Origin: a virus
Reading direction: 5' to 3' (one strand)
IMG/VR virus record: IMGVR_UViG_3300034072_002194
Coordinates: 1 to 38,604 of that record
DNA: 38,604 nt
In this document: piece after piece, positions 1 to 7,639 of the stretch
How the letters are laid out: each line of letters starts with the position of its first letter
Numbering within the stretch: the stretch's first letter is position 1
Notes under the pieces: model-generated
Told to the model about the DNA's origin: nothing
What the model saw: the letters and a program-made list of their open reading frames with translations, nothing else
Databases searched by the model: none
Translations under genes and position numbers: made by a program

Positions 1-270
1 ATGTTGCTGAATGACGTTAAGTGGGAAAAGCCCGTTACCATCTCCCTTGAAAACGGTGCCCCTCGAATTTTCACAGGCGTTTACGAAGCCTTCGATTTTC
101 TCCAGCATGAGTGGCCCGAGCGGGGAGACAAGGCGCACGAACAGGCGCTTCGCCTGTGCCGCGCCTCGCTCATGGGCGATGTGGGGGGAGAGATAGCCCG
201 CACGGCCTTCGTCGCCGCCAGCCGGCAGGCGCGTTGCCTCGTTGAGGAGCCGGAAAAAATCGCATCCTGA
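1..270 (+). CDS. DUF982 domain protein
   Basis: Small 89-residue protein of the DUF982 family, which is abundant and multi-copy in Rhizobiaceae; no biochemical role is established for it. The family look comes from the order of a beta-rich N-terminus ending in IFTGVYEAFDFLQHEWP, followed by a helical half with A.RLCRASLMGD and ARTAFVAASRQA. It fills the usual family length of about 80 to 100 residues. The ATG is the first base of the window, so an upstream start cannot be excluded. A strong intrinsic terminator follows 27 bases after the stop, which makes it the end of its transcript. Chromosomal host gene. Confidence 0.8.
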   Translation: MLLNDVKWEKPVTISLENGAPRIFTGVYEAFDFLQHEWPERGDKAHEQALRLCRASLMGDVGGEIARTAFVAASRQARCLVEEPEKIAS

Positions 271-296
271 GCCGATTTTGGAACTGACGTGTGAAA

Positions 297-330
297 GGCC
301 ACCCGCCCAAAACGGGTGGCCTTTTTTGTT
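297..330 (+). terminator. Intrinsic terminator after the DUF982 gene
   Basis: A perfect 9-bp stem GGCCACCCG (297-305) / CGGGTGGCC (313-321) with a 7-base loop is followed by six T residues. It separates the DUF982 gene from the ogt-like gene, which therefore needs its own promoter in 330-395. Confidence 0.9.
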
Positions 331-395
331 GTGTGGCAGGAAACGGGTTGTTTCGAATGCGGGATATGGCATCGTGCAGGCGTAAAGGCGAATGA

Positions 396-962
396 GTGAC
401 GGTGATGGGCAGCCACTACGGCTATATTGTTTTTCCAACGGCGCTTGGCCATTGCGGCCTCGCATGGGCGGGGCGAGGTATCGTGCGTCTGCAATTGCCG
501 GGAGCGGACGCCGGCGAAACGGAAAAGCTCCTTCAGAAGCGCCTGCCGTCCGCCTCCATCGCCGTTCCCGAGACGCGGACACGTGAGGTGATTGCGATGA
601 TCACCCGTTATTTCGGCGGTGAGGCAATCGATTTTAAGGCCGTGGACCTTGATCTCGCCGGGCAGGAACGATTTTTTCTCGACGTCTATGCCGTCGCGCG
701 ACAGGTCGGCTGGGGCAACACGACGACGTATGGCGGCATCGTGAAGACACTCGGTCTTGGCATGGAGAGAGCACGCGACGTCGGCCAGGCAATGGCGAAA
801 AATCCGGTGCCGCTGATCATTCCGTGTCACCGGGTCCTTGCCGCAGGTGGCAGGCTTGGCGGCTTCTCCGCACCGGGCGGAACCACTACCAAATTGCGGA
901 TGCTGGACCTTGAAAATGCCGGCCGTAGCCGTGCGGATGATGCGCAGGGCAGCCTGTTCTGA
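396..962 (+). CDS. ogt: Methylated-DNA--protein-cysteine methyltransferase (Ogt/MGMT type)
   Basis: Suicide repair enzyme that moves alkyl groups from O6-alkylguanine or O4-alkylthymine in DNA onto its own cysteine. The 188-residue protein has the signature PCHRV with acceptor Cys144 and His145, the preceding DNA-binding helix region GNTTTYGGIV, and the GGFSAPGG loop after the active site, all in family order. An N-terminal ribonuclease-like domain covers about the first 90 residues. The GTG at 396 has AAAGG about eight bases upstream; the in-frame ATG at 405 is an alternative start without a good ribosome site. It ends before a 113-base gap and appears to be a single-gene unit belonging to the host chromosome. 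Confidence 0.93.
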   Translation: MTVMGSHYGYIVFPTALGHCGLAWAGRGIVRLQLPGADAGETEKLLQKRLPSASIAVPETRTREVIAMITRYFGGEAIDFKAVDLDLAGQERFFLDVYAVARQVGWGNTTTYGGIVKTLGLGMERARDVGQAMAKNPVPLIIPCHRVLAAGGRLGGFSAPGGTTTKLRMLDLENAGRSRADDAQGSLF

Positions 963-1075
963 AGCAATGACAGATCAGCCCGCATGAATAGGCGTCTGAT
1001 TTCTGCCCATTTCTCGTCAAATTGTCGCTAAATTGTCACAATACACGAACGCCCGCTAACATAAGGGCGAGACGT

Positions 1076-1519
1076 TTGAGAGTATCCGCGTTAATTCTAT
1101 CCGTTGCCTTGTCTTTTACAGTCGTGGCACCGGCCTCGGCTGGCATGCTGAACCAGGCTGAGAAATACACCGGGCTGCATGAGTCCAAGAACAACAAGAG
1201 CCTCAAGAACATTCTTGGGGCAAATCCGAGAAGTACGCCGTGGTGCGGCCTTTTCCTGCATGCCGTAGCCAGCAAGGCCGGCCGGCAATCACCCAAATCC
1301 TACGGATTTGCGAAATCCTGGAGTTCCTTCGGTTATGCCGTCCCGGTTGGCCAGGCAAAGCCCGGTGATGTCGTCGTCATCCGCAACGGCCGGGGATATC
1401 ATGCTGGTATTCTAAAGAGCATGAGCGGCAAGACCGCACAAATCCTGGGCGGCAACCAATCGGGCAGGGTGCAGGTCTCGAATTTCAACCGCAAGGCCAT
1501 CGTTTCGGTTCGGCGATAA
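1076..1519 (+). CDS. Exported Cys/His hydrolase-like protein (TIGR02594 family)
   Basis: Probably an exported cell-wall amidase-like protein. Starting at TTG 1076 it gives a signal peptide: MRV, a hydrophobic stretch LILSVALSFTVV, then an A-S-A cleavage site, leaving a mature part of about 125 residues. The mature part has PWCGLFLHAV, with a candidate catalytic Cys, then PGDVVVIRNGRGYHAGIL with a candidate catalytic His, and a GGNQ motif; this is the order seen in TIGR02594 and CHAP/NlpC-like proteins. AAGGG lies about eight bases before the TTG. The reading frame is open back to another TTG at 1022, but that extension would place charged residues ahead of the signal. Single-gene host unit closed by a terminator. 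Enzyme activity is inferred, not shown. Confidence 0.75.
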   Translation: MRVSALILSVALSFTVVAPASAGMLNQAEKYTGLHESKNNKSLKNILGANPRSTPWCGLFLHAVASKAGRQSPKSYGFAKSWSSFGYAVPVGQAKPGDVVVIRNGRGYHAGILKSMSGKTAQILGGNQSGRVQVSNFNRKAIVSVRR

Positions 1520-1540
1520 ATTCCCTGCATTCCCTTGATA

Positions 1541-1570
1541 AAGGCGGGCCTCGACCCGCCTTTTCCTTTT
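1541..1570 (+). terminator. Intrinsic terminator between convergent genes
   Basis: An 8-bp perfect stem AAGGCGGG (1541-1548) / CCCGCCTT (1555-1562) with a 6-base loop is followed by a T-rich run (TTCCTTTT). It lies between convergent genes: it clearly serves the plus-strand hydrolase gene. On the minus strand the T run is weaker, so bidirectional use is possible but less certain. Confidence 0.85.
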
Positions 1571-1808
1571 AAGGCTGTTCTCTCGTGCCTGGCGCCGCCT
1601 CGCGCTGGTCGTCGTCCTCCAGATCGGTGGCGACAATGAAAGCATCCTCGTGCTGCCTTGCAGCCTGCCGGCGTGCACGCAGGTTCATGCTCTCGTCCGG
1701 ATAAATCTCGCCTTCCTTGTCTTTCAACTCGCTGTCTGTCTCGAAACGCGCAACGTCGTCGTCTTCAATATCAAGCGGTTCGGGTTTCGGCTTCTGCGGG
1801 GTGTTCAT
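1569..1808 (-). CDS. Hypothetical acidic protein
   Basis: 79-residue hydrophilic protein with no recognisable domain. It is rich in Asp and Glu (EPLDIEDDDVARFETDSELKD) and has a short basic segment (RARRQAARQ). Short proteins of this type are common in Rhizobiaceae. The start at 1808 is preferred because AGGAG sits about nine bases upstream; a longer reading to 1886 has no ribosome site. Convergent with the exported hydrolase gene. No function can be assigned. Confidence 0.6.
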   Translation of the reverse strand: MNTPQKPKPEPLDIEDDDVARFETDSELKDKEGEIYPDESMNLRARRQAARQHEDAFIVATDLEDDDQREAAPGTREQP

Positions 1809-1810
1809 GA

Positions 1811-2383
<573 letters not shown>

Positions 2384-2597
2384 TGGCTTGACGGCCGCAC
2401 AGCAGGAAGTCACGAAAACTTCCAGTTCACGCCGGGCGAATTGCAGCTGCACTTCGCTCGGCTGACACGCTTTTGAGAAAAATGGCTCCCCGGGCCGGTG
2501 TGGGATCCAACTGGTTCGCGATAACCTTGGTTATGAAAATCAATTAGTTATGATGCGTTCTCAGAATAGTGCGGGCGTTGTGTAGACATTTTTGTAT
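2384..2597. other. Probable left host-prophage junction
   Basis: No gene is seen here. The stretch is visibly more AT-rich than its surroundings from about 2520 on. It holds a 6-bp hairpin GGAAGT (2405-2410) / ACTTCC (2418-2423) and an inverted repeat ATAACC-TT-GGTTAT at 2521-2534. The leftward phage operon ends at 2598 and the last host-type gene at 2383, so attL should lie here by inference. No tRNA, integrase or transposase is present, and without the right end the att core cannot be identified. No good terminator for the minus-strand operon is visible. Confidence 0.45.
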
Positions 2598-2810
2598 CTA
2601 AATTGTAGCCCGAGTGGCTCCTATCAGATTGCGGATGCGGTCGCTTTGAGAGCCTCTCTTTTTTGCTTCTATTGCCGCTAGATACTCACGCTCGACACGG
2701 TCTAGCAACGGTTGCGCAATCGGCCCTTTGGCGTCGACGACCTTGGCGGCGAACACGAGCATTTCCTCAAGTCTCTCAATGGTGACACCCTGGTAGGTAA
2801 AGACGGTCAT
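2598..2810 (-). CDS. Hypothetical phage early protein
   Basis: 70-residue protein of unknown function and the last gene of the leftward early operon. It reads MTVFTYQGVTIERLEEML, then a helical, charged body with EREYLAAIEAKKR and RIRNLIGATRATI. The start at 2810 is chosen because its ATG overlaps the TGA of the upstream gene (ATGA), the coupling used throughout this operon; an ATG five codons earlier lies inside the upstream gene. No domain recognised. Confidence 0.65.
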   Translation of the reverse strand: MTVFTYQGVTIERLEEMLVFAAKVVDAKGPIAQPLLDRVEREYLAAIEAKKRGSQSDRIRNLIGATRATI

Positions 2811-3346
2811 CTGCCGTCCTTCCATGCGTAGTAATCACGGCGCAGTCGCTTCCAGCGCGCAGCGGCCTGGTGGTCTGTTTTCAGTTCGGCCCTGGAGCGG
2901 ATGTTAAGAATATGCCGCACGCGAGTGTTGACGCGCTCGTCGTCTCCCGCGTCTGTGAGATCGTGACACTGGATGAGGTAGTGCCGGAAATCTTGCTTTC
3001 CGCACAGCATCGCGCATTCTGCCGGGAAGTCCTTTTCCTTGGGCTGCGGCGGAGTTTGCGCCGGTCGCTGTTGGCCCTCCAGCCTGCGGATCTTCGCAAA
3101 GGCTTCATCAATCACCATCATCAGCGCGCGGAAATACGTCAGCGATTTCTCGACGAGCTGTCCATCGTGGTATGGGCAATCCGGGCGGATGATGACGATC
3201 GGAAAGATTTCGCCGGTCATGTCATCGCGCTGGCAGATTTCGACCTGGCTGGTCGCGGGATTGTAAGTCCGCTCCCATTCGTCAGAGACGAGTGGCAAAA
3301 GCTCCTTAACTTCGCGGTAGGTGCGTTTGGCTTCGTCGAGGTTCAT
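2807..3346 (-). CDS. Hypothetical phage early protein
   Basis: 179-residue soluble protein of unknown function. Visible features are an N-terminal helix NLDEAKRTYREVKELLP, a beta-rich stretch VEICQRDDMTGEIFPIVIIRPDCPYHDG, a Pro/Gln-rich linker (RPAQTPPQPKEK), and a C-terminal half with several Cys and His residues (ECAMLCGKQDFRHYLIQCHDL), which could bind metal but does not match a pattern I can name. The start at 3346 overlaps the upstream TGA as ATGA. Between the HNH gene and the last gene of the operon. Confidence 0.65.
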   Translation of the reverse strand: MNLDEAKRTYREVKELLPLVSDEWERTYNPATSQVEICQRDDMTGEIFPIVIIRPDCPYHDGQLVEKSLTYFRALMMVIDEAFAKIRRLEGQQRPAQTPPQPKEKDFPAECAMLCGKQDFRHYLIQCHDLTDAGDDERVNTRVRHILNIRSRAELKTDHQAAARWKRLRRDYYAWKDGR

Positions 3347-3690
3347 GGATTGCCCGCCTCGACTTCCTCGCACCGCATCCGTCGAGCCTGCTCACGGCGC
3401 ATGGCGTTCTGTTTGCGCGTGACCATCTCCAGATGCTCAGGATCCGGATTTACACACAGCCGGTTACGGCACTTGTGGTCCAGCTCCTTCTTACCGGGTA
3501 TGTATCCGTGCTCGTTGGTCCACATCGCGATGTGCACCGCGACGGTTTGGCCTCCAAGCGACATGCGAGGGTAGCCGTGGCCGCGCCCGCTGGTGCCGGA
3601 CGTTGGGCCTGTCCAAAGCCAGCAGCCCGTGACCGGATCAACGCTGACACGGCTCATGATCTTTTCGCGGATAGACTGGCGGCGGCTCAT
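3343..3690 (-). CDS. HNH endonuclease
   Basis: 115-residue phage HNH nuclease, expected to cut or nick DNA using a beta-beta-alpha metal fold. The core reads LDHKCRNRLCVNPDPEHLE: Asp71-His72, Cys74, Asn76, Cys79, Asn81 and His86 provide the HNH and zinc-type residues. Upstream TGCWLWTGPTSGTSGRGHGYPR is the beta-rich segment typical of small phage HNH_3 proteins, and AVHIAMWTNEHGYIPGKKELDH follows the usual spacing. The start at 3690 overlaps the upstream stop as TAATG. It may be a free-standing homing-type nuclease or a phage DNA-processing enzyme; it is far from the terminase, so a packaging role is less likely. Confidence 0.88.
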   Translation of the reverse strand: MSRRQSIREKIMSRVSVDPVTGCWLWTGPTSGTSGRGHGYPRMSLGGQTVAVHIAMWTNEHGYIPGKKELDHKCRNRLCVNPDPEHLEMVTRKQNAMRREQARRMRCEEVEAGNP

Positions 3691-4052
3691 TACGCAGCAC
3701 CTACCTGCCGCTGCTGCCGCGACTTCCATTTCGCATATTCGATAAAGGACATGCTCCCGTCGTAGCTGAGCCAATCCCGGTATCGCTGTTGCCCGCGCGT
3801 GAGCTTTGGTGGCGTCGGGCTATGCTCACGAACTGCACGCTTCCCGGCTTCGGTGACCCAGAAAGCGTCGTCGCCGCCGGCAAGGGGATGGCACTTGCGA
3901 ACGCCCATATATCCGGCCTCAACCAGCGCCACGCAGTTGGCGTAATCCGCGCTGCCCTCGCCGGTAACGAAGTGGTTGCGATAGAACGTACCTCGTCCGT
4001 ATTCGTCGAGGCCAAGGGAATGCTGGAGGATCTGGAGCTGCTCCTCATTCAT
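3690..4052 (-). CDS. Hypothetical conserved phage protein
   Basis: 120-residue protein. It reads as a compact winged-helix-like fold: EEQLQILQHSLGLDEYGRG, then NCVALVEAGYMG and FWVTEAGKRAVRE, a pattern resembling small phage proteins that judge old against new sequence only by HTH-like helices, so DNA binding is a guess. The tail is basic and Gln-rich (KWKSRQQRQ). ATGA overlap with the gene upstream. No catalytic motif is visible. Confidence 0.7.
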   Translation of the reverse strand: MNEEQLQILQHSLGLDEYGRGTFYRNHFVTGEGSADYANCVALVEAGYMGVRKCHPLAGGDDAFWVTEAGKRAVREHSPTPPKLTRGQQRYRDWLSYDGSMSFIEYAKWKSRQQRQVGAA

Positions 4053-4537
4053 TGGCGCTTGCCCTCCTGCTTTGCGGGTGCTGCAGCGCGGATAACGCGG
4101 TCTAGTTCGGCGGCGATAAGCGCCCCAGCCTTTTCAAGATCGCGTACACGGGTAGTGGGCTTCCAGAAGTGTCGCTCCCAAGGCCATATCGACAGAAAGG
4201 CCGCCCAGCCTTCTACAGCCTGACCGTCATTTGTCAGACTCCGCGGCAGTTGCGTTGATCTGCGCGCGTTGTCACTGACGGCAGCAAACATCGCATAGCA
4301 GGCTGCCGCGAGGGCGATGCTCCCGTCGCAATGTGCGTCATCATGATCCGCAGACCAGCCCTCCTGCTCGATCTGACGGCGGCGCTCTGCGGCAATTGCT
4401 TTTATTGCAGGGCTGACCGGCTCCGCAGCGGACAGTGCGGCGTCGAGTGCGACGCGTCTGCCATCCTCAAAACCGCGACGGTACACCGCCGTCAAGCGGC
4501 GGCTAGGTCGATTTTGCTTCGCGCGTGAGCTGCTCAT
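4049..4537 (-). CDS. Conserved phage protein (ERRRQ..EGW family)
   Basis: 162-residue protein with the recurring phage pattern AAERRRQIEQEGWSADHDDAH, then SIALAAACYAMF, WPWERHFWKPT and RDLEKAGALIAAELDRVIR. Proteins with this order occur widely in phages of proteobacteria, often near nucleotide-metabolism or replication genes, but their activity is unproven. The Glu/Asp/His-rich helices recall all-alpha NTP pyrophosphatases, which is only a suggestion. The N-terminus is basic (RAKQNRPSRRL). Its start overlaps the stop of a 16-codon frame as ATGA. Confidence 0.78.
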   Translation of the reverse strand: MSSSRAKQNRPSRRLTAVYRRGFEDGRRVALDAALSAAEPVSPAIKAIAAERRRQIEQEGWSADHDDAHCDGSIALAAACYAMFAAVSDNARRSTQLPRSLTNDGQAVEGWAAFLSIWPWERHFWKPTTRVRDLEKAGALIAAELDRVIRAAAPAKQEGKRQ

Positions 4538-4584
4538 TCGCCCGCCCTCCGAAACCGGCGGATTGGTCCCGATTGCTCGTTCAT
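4534..4584 (-). CDS. 16-codon coupling or leader peptide
   Basis: Tiny frame MNEQSGPIRRFRRAGE. Its ATG is two bases after the TAG of the clamp gene and its TGA overlaps the ATG of the next gene (ATGA), so it bridges two genes in the same unbroken coupling pattern as the rest of the operon. It may be a translational-coupling device that carries ribosomes to the 162-residue gene, or a small basic peptide in its own right. It shows no domain. The evidence is purely its position. Confidence 0.4.
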   Translation of the reverse strand: MNEQSGPIRRFRRAGE

Positions 4585-4586
4585 GT

Positions 4587-5759
4587 CTAAACCCTCATTG
4601 GCATGAGGAGCCGGGTCATTTCCGGATCCTGATCGGCGAGGGCAATTGGTCCACCATCGCCATTCAGCTGCATCGCGACGGAACCCTGGCAGCGCTTCAC
4701 CATGTCGGCCATGTACCGGCTGTTGACGCCGATCGGCGCGAGGTCTTCCGGCCAATCGCACGAGGTGGACACCTTGGCTGTGCCAAGCTCCTCGTTCTTC
4801 ACCTCCACATGAAGCTTACCTGAAACACCGTGCAGCCGAATGGCTGAACCGCGCCAGCCGCCGATAGCAGTGGCTTGCCGGATCGCCGGCAGCATCTCGT
4901 CGGTCCGGATCTCAAGTCGGTGGGCAAACTCTTTCGGTATCACCCGCTCGATGTCGGGGAATGTTCCGTCGATAAGCTTGCTTCTCAGAACGAGACCCGG
5001 CCCTTTGAATTCAAGCACGGTTTCGATGATCTTGTTGCCGTTGCTGACGGAGAAGATCTCGACGTCGGCGTTGGCAAGGTGCTGGGAAATCACGCCCACG
5101 GTTTTGCGAGGGATGATGTAGTTGAAGGCGGTTGCGTCTTCGTTTGCCGCGTACCTGCAGAGCGCTAGGCGGTGACCGTCTGTCGCGGCCATGCGTCTGC
5201 CGTTGGGCGTGGACGCCCAGTTGACACCATTCAGGTAATAGCGCGTCTCCTCGGTCGAGATGCAGCCAGACACCTTTTTGAGCGCAAGCGCGAAATGACC
5301 GTTGGTGAAGCGCTCGACCATGCCAGCCTTGTCGCCTGCTATGGTCGGAAAGTCCTCTGGCGCATGAGCCTCTACTGTGTAAGAGGCGACGCCAACACGG
5401 ATTTCGGCGTTGTGTCGGATCGACGTCGCACCTGTCTTCTCGTTCTTCGTCTCGACCTGAGCGGGCTCGATGTGCACCCACCCTGTTCCTGCGGCAGATG
5501 CTACGGCAGCAAGGAACCGAGCGGGAATGCACAGCGACCAGGTGCCGGCGCCCTCGACCTCGTCGACTTGGATGGTTGCATGCAAGTCGAGGTCGGTAGC
5601 CTCAACCGACAAACCCTTTTTTCCGAAGTTGAGGCGAACGTCGTTCAATATCGGGATGGTGTTCCGCACCTCGATAATCGAGTTCGCGAGCTTGAGCGCT
5701 GAGGCCAGTTCCTTGGCTTCAACGGAGACGTATTTTGATGCCGTCGTTTGGCTGATCAT
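4587..5759 (-). CDS. dnaN: Phage DNA polymerase III beta sliding clamp
   Basis: 390-residue DnaN-like clamp, a dimeric ring that tethers polymerase and other partners to DNA. Seen along the chain: NTIPILNDVRL (33-43), DLDLHATI (57-63), TEETRYYLNGVNW (169-181), RRMAATDGHRLALCRY (188-203), DGTFPDIERVIP (264-275), and the C-terminal LLMPMRV matching the conserved MPMRL end. Three repeated clamp domains fit the length, slightly longer than the usual 366 to 372. No polymerase or clamp loader is in the window, so it probably works with host enzymes or competes with the host clamp. A possible ribosome site AAAGG precedes the ATG. Confidence 0.93.
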   Translation of the reverse strand: MISQTTASKYVSVEAKELASALKLANSIIEVRNTIPILNDVRLNFGKKGLSVEATDLDLHATIQVDEVEGAGTWSLCIPARFLAAVASAAGTGWVHIEPAQVETKNEKTGATSIRHNAEIRVGVASYTVEAHAPEDFPTIAGDKAGMVERFTNGHFALALKKVSGCISTEETRYYLNGVNWASTPNGRRMAATDGHRLALCRYAANEDATAFNYIIPRKTVGVISQHLANADVEIFSVSNGNKIIETVLEFKGPGLVLRSKLIDGTFPDIERVIPKEFAHRLEIRTDEMLPAIRQATAIGGWRGSAIRLHGVSGKLHVEVKNEELGTAKVSTSCDWPEDLAPIGVNSRYMADMVKRCQGSVAMQLNGDGGPIALADQDPEMTRLLMPMRV

Positions 5760-5783
5760 TCCCGTGGCCTTTCGTTTTGGACG

Positions 5784-6749
5784 TTAGGGGGTGAGTGCAG
5801 AAGGCGCGGCGCTGTGCCTAACGCTGACTGTCGCAACTTCGATTTCTGGAAACGCGTTGTGCTCGACACCATCGAGCGTGCGGCCGGATTTGCGCTTACC
5901 GACGCGGACAGCACCGCAACCGTCCGGCCATTCGCGCTCGTCAAACCAGTGGGTGTCGGCCTTCGCGAGCGCAGGTACTTTCACGCCCAGTTCGTCAGGC
6001 TTGAACACGGCTACGTCTCCGAGATCTTCAAAGAAGCCCGTGGCCCATTCGCCGTTCTGCTTGTGGTGGTATGGCTTTCCTGCTGCTGCTGCGGCATCGC
6101 GGATCATGCGAAACCATTCCGGATGCGTGGGCCGCGCCTTGTGCGCACCCTGGTCGGTCTCGCCGCCAGTTATCAGCCAGTCCGGCAATGTGGTGCCTTC
6201 GAACCGGATCGCGCCAAGCAAAGGCTCGTAGCTGCCGAACGAGAAGATTGCGCCGGTCGCTTCCTTTGCGCGTTGCAGCTTCAGCCAGTCGCGGCTCCAT
6301 TCGATCTGATTGCAGAACGTGCCGCCGATCGCGATGTTGCGCGGCATGGTTTTCCCGCTCGTCATCTTCTCGATGTTGCCGATGCGCTTCGTCAGCAAAA
6401 GCCAGACCAGAAACGGCGTGTCGTCGATCAACTGGAAAAAGCGCTCGCGCCACTCCGCCGGCACGGCGTTGTCAAAGGGATCACACAGCGACGGGAACAC
6501 GAACGGAGGGCGGGCAGCATTCGCCTTCGCGGCCTTGCGGTTCCACGCGAGTGGCTTTTTCCAATACTCCTCGGACATGATGCTGCGGGTGCCTTCGCCG
6601 GATCCCGGCGCGCCCCACTCAGCGCGATGCATGCGGGTGTCCATCAGCTGCGCGGCATAACAGCCGTCGCATGCGGGGCTGACGCGCGCGCAGCCGGTCC
6701 ACGGCGACCAGGTGTAATCCGTCCAGGAGATCGCCGTGGTGTCAGCCAT
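5784..6749 (-). CDS. DUF5131 phage protein (Gp37/Gp68 family)
   Basis: 321-residue member of the phage Gp37/Gp68 (DUF5131) family. The N-terminus has the family signature WSPWTGCARVSPACDGCYA with Cys20, Cys27 and Cys30; a three-cysteine cluster of this kind recalls radical-SAM or iron-sulfur enzymes, but no reaction is established. Further matches are LCDPFDNAVP, FLVWLLLTKRIGNI, and ITGGETDQGAHKARPTHPEWFRMIRDA. The start at 6749 follows GGAGAATCCCC and overlaps the upstream gene by 8 bases. It is complete and sits between the clamp gene and a small HTH-like gene. Confidence 0.88.
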   Translation of the reverse strand: MADTTAISWTDYTWSPWTGCARVSPACDGCYAAQLMDTRMHRAEWGAPGSGEGTRSIMSEEYWKKPLAWNRKAAKANAARPPFVFPSLCDPFDNAVPAEWRERFFQLIDDTPFLVWLLLTKRIGNIEKMTSGKTMPRNIAIGGTFCNQIEWSRDWLKLQRAKEATGAIFSFGSYEPLLGAIRFEGTTLPDWLITGGETDQGAHKARPTHPEWFRMIRDAAAAAGKPYHHKQNGEWATGFFEDLGDVAVFKPDELGVKVPALAKADTHWFDEREWPDGCGAVRVGKRKSGRTLDGVEHNAFPEIEVATVSVRHSAAPSALTP

Positions 6750-7032
6750 GGGGATTCTCCAAGGCGGCGGCATAGATCGCAGGGCAGGGCAGCGTGATGC
6801 TGCTGCTGAAACGGCGCACAACGATGGTGTTAAAGTTGAACCGCGCCTCGCGCCATGTCTTGCCATAAAGCGGAGCGACGACGCCCAGCTCGCGCATGCG
6901 CGTGGTGATGCGCTTGATGCTGGCACCATAGTGGTCGGCGATCTGGGTGCGTCCCATGCCCATCTGCGCGCAACGGGTGAGCATAACGGCAGACGGAAGT
7001 TTTGTGCCGCCCAGCTTGTTGTTCTGGCGCAT
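6742..7032 (-). CDS. Small HTH-like phage protein
   Basis: 96-residue basic protein. Residues about 26 to 50 (MGRTQIADHYGASIKRITTRMRELG) look like a helix-turn-helix: a helix, a Gly-containing turn and a recognition helix. The rest is basic and hydrophobic without a known domain. The start is ATG at 7032, directly after the TGA of a 34-codon gene. A DNA-binding or regulatory role in the early operon is inferred. Confidence 0.65.
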   Translation of the reverse strand: MRQNNKLGGTKLPSAVMLTRCAQMGMGRTQIADHYGASIKRITTRMRELGVVAPLYGKTWREARFNFNTIVVRRFSSSITLPCPAIYAAALENPHG

Positions 7033-7033
7033 G

Positions 7034-7138
7034 TCAGAGCACTCCAGCCAGCATGCCCGCCACCATCGCGATGGCGAAGATGGAGCCGACGACGGTCTGA
7101 AGGATGCGCGCTTCGCGCACGATCGCGGATTTAGTCAT
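7034..7138 (-). CDS. 34-residue single-span membrane peptide
   Basis: Very short gene, MTKSAIVREARILQ followed by a hydrophobic segment rich in Val, Ala, Ile, Met and Leu ending in GVL (about residues 15-34), so one membrane span with the basic end in the cytoplasm. It overlaps the stop of the upstream gene by 8 bases (ATGACTAA) and its own TGA is one base before the next ATG; this exact fit into the overlapping chain is the main support. Small membrane proteins in early phage operons can act in superinfection exclusion or on host membranes, but no function is shown. Confidence 0.55.
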   Translation of the reverse strand: MTKSAIVREARILQTVVGSIFAIAMVAGMLAGVL

Positions 7139-7481
7139 GGTCTAGGCTCCCGTTGACTTGGAGCCATTGGCGAACGGCGCGCGAAAGATCGCGGTCGCGG
7201 TTGCTGGCTCCGGAAAGATTGAGAAGGGGAAGGACGGCGCGCAGGACCGATTCCAGCGTGTCGCCCATCATCGTGGCGTCGTGTTCGGGCAGTGTCCTGC
7301 CGTTGGTCACGACCTTAAAGGCGTGGGCAATGTCGGACTGCGCGCCGACCAGATGCGAGTTTGCCTCCGCAAGCTGGCGCTCAACGAACGCGTCGCTTTC
7401 CGTCTTGCGTGGGCCGCCGGCAGAAAAGACGAGGCGCACGGGCGGCTTACGAACGGGCAGGGTGAAGATCTCGGCGCTCAT
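7131..7481 (-). CDS. Hypothetical phage early protein
   Basis: 116-residue soluble protein with no recognised domain. It begins MSAEIFTLPVRKPPVRLVFSAG, then a mostly helical body (ESDAFVERQLAEANSHLVGAQSDIAHAF and GDTLESVLRAVLPLLN). The start at 7481 overlaps the stop of the preceding small gene as ATGA, which rules out the longer reading upstream. Part of the tightly coupled leftward operon. Confidence 0.65.
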   Translation of the reverse strand: MSAEIFTLPVRKPPVRLVFSAGGPRKTESDAFVERQLAEANSHLVGAQSDIAHAFKVVTNGRTLPEHDATMMGDTLESVLRAVLPLLNLSGASNRDRDLSRAVRQWLQVNGSLDHD

Positions 7482-7639
7482 TGCCAGACGCCCTCCTGCT
7501 TGCGGAGGTCGATCTGCGGCGCACGGAATGCGCCGAGCGTGATGACGATCACATCGATCTTGCAAAGCTCGACCATGTCGCCGCGCATAGCGTCGGCAGC
7601 TTCATCCAGTCGGATTTTGAGAAGAACGAGGCGGATCAT
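7478..7639 (-). CDS. 53-residue hypothetical protein
   Basis: Short gene MIRLVLLKIRLDEAADAMRG, then DMVELCKIDVIVITLGAFRAP and a charged end. It is joined to both neighbours by ATGA overlaps (7636-7639 and 7478-7481), which is the reason to call it. No signal peptide or domain is convincing; the hydrophobic stretch KIDVIVITLGAF is too short for a confident membrane span. Confidence 0.55.
   Translation of the reverse strand: MIRLVLLKIRLDEAADAMRGDMVELCKIDVIVITLGAFRAPQIDLRKQEGVWQ

Noticed and set aside
2521-2534. ATAACC-TT-GGTTAT as attL core
   Set aside because: A short inverted repeat; without the right-hand junction there is nothing to match it to.
2870-3574. 234-codon plus-strand frame over the HNH region
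   Set aside because: Antisense to two coupled minus-strand genes, one with a clear HNH motif.
5748-6797. 349-codon plus-strand frame over the DUF5131 gene
   Set aside because: Complement of a family-matching gene; Arg/Ala-rich, no start signal.
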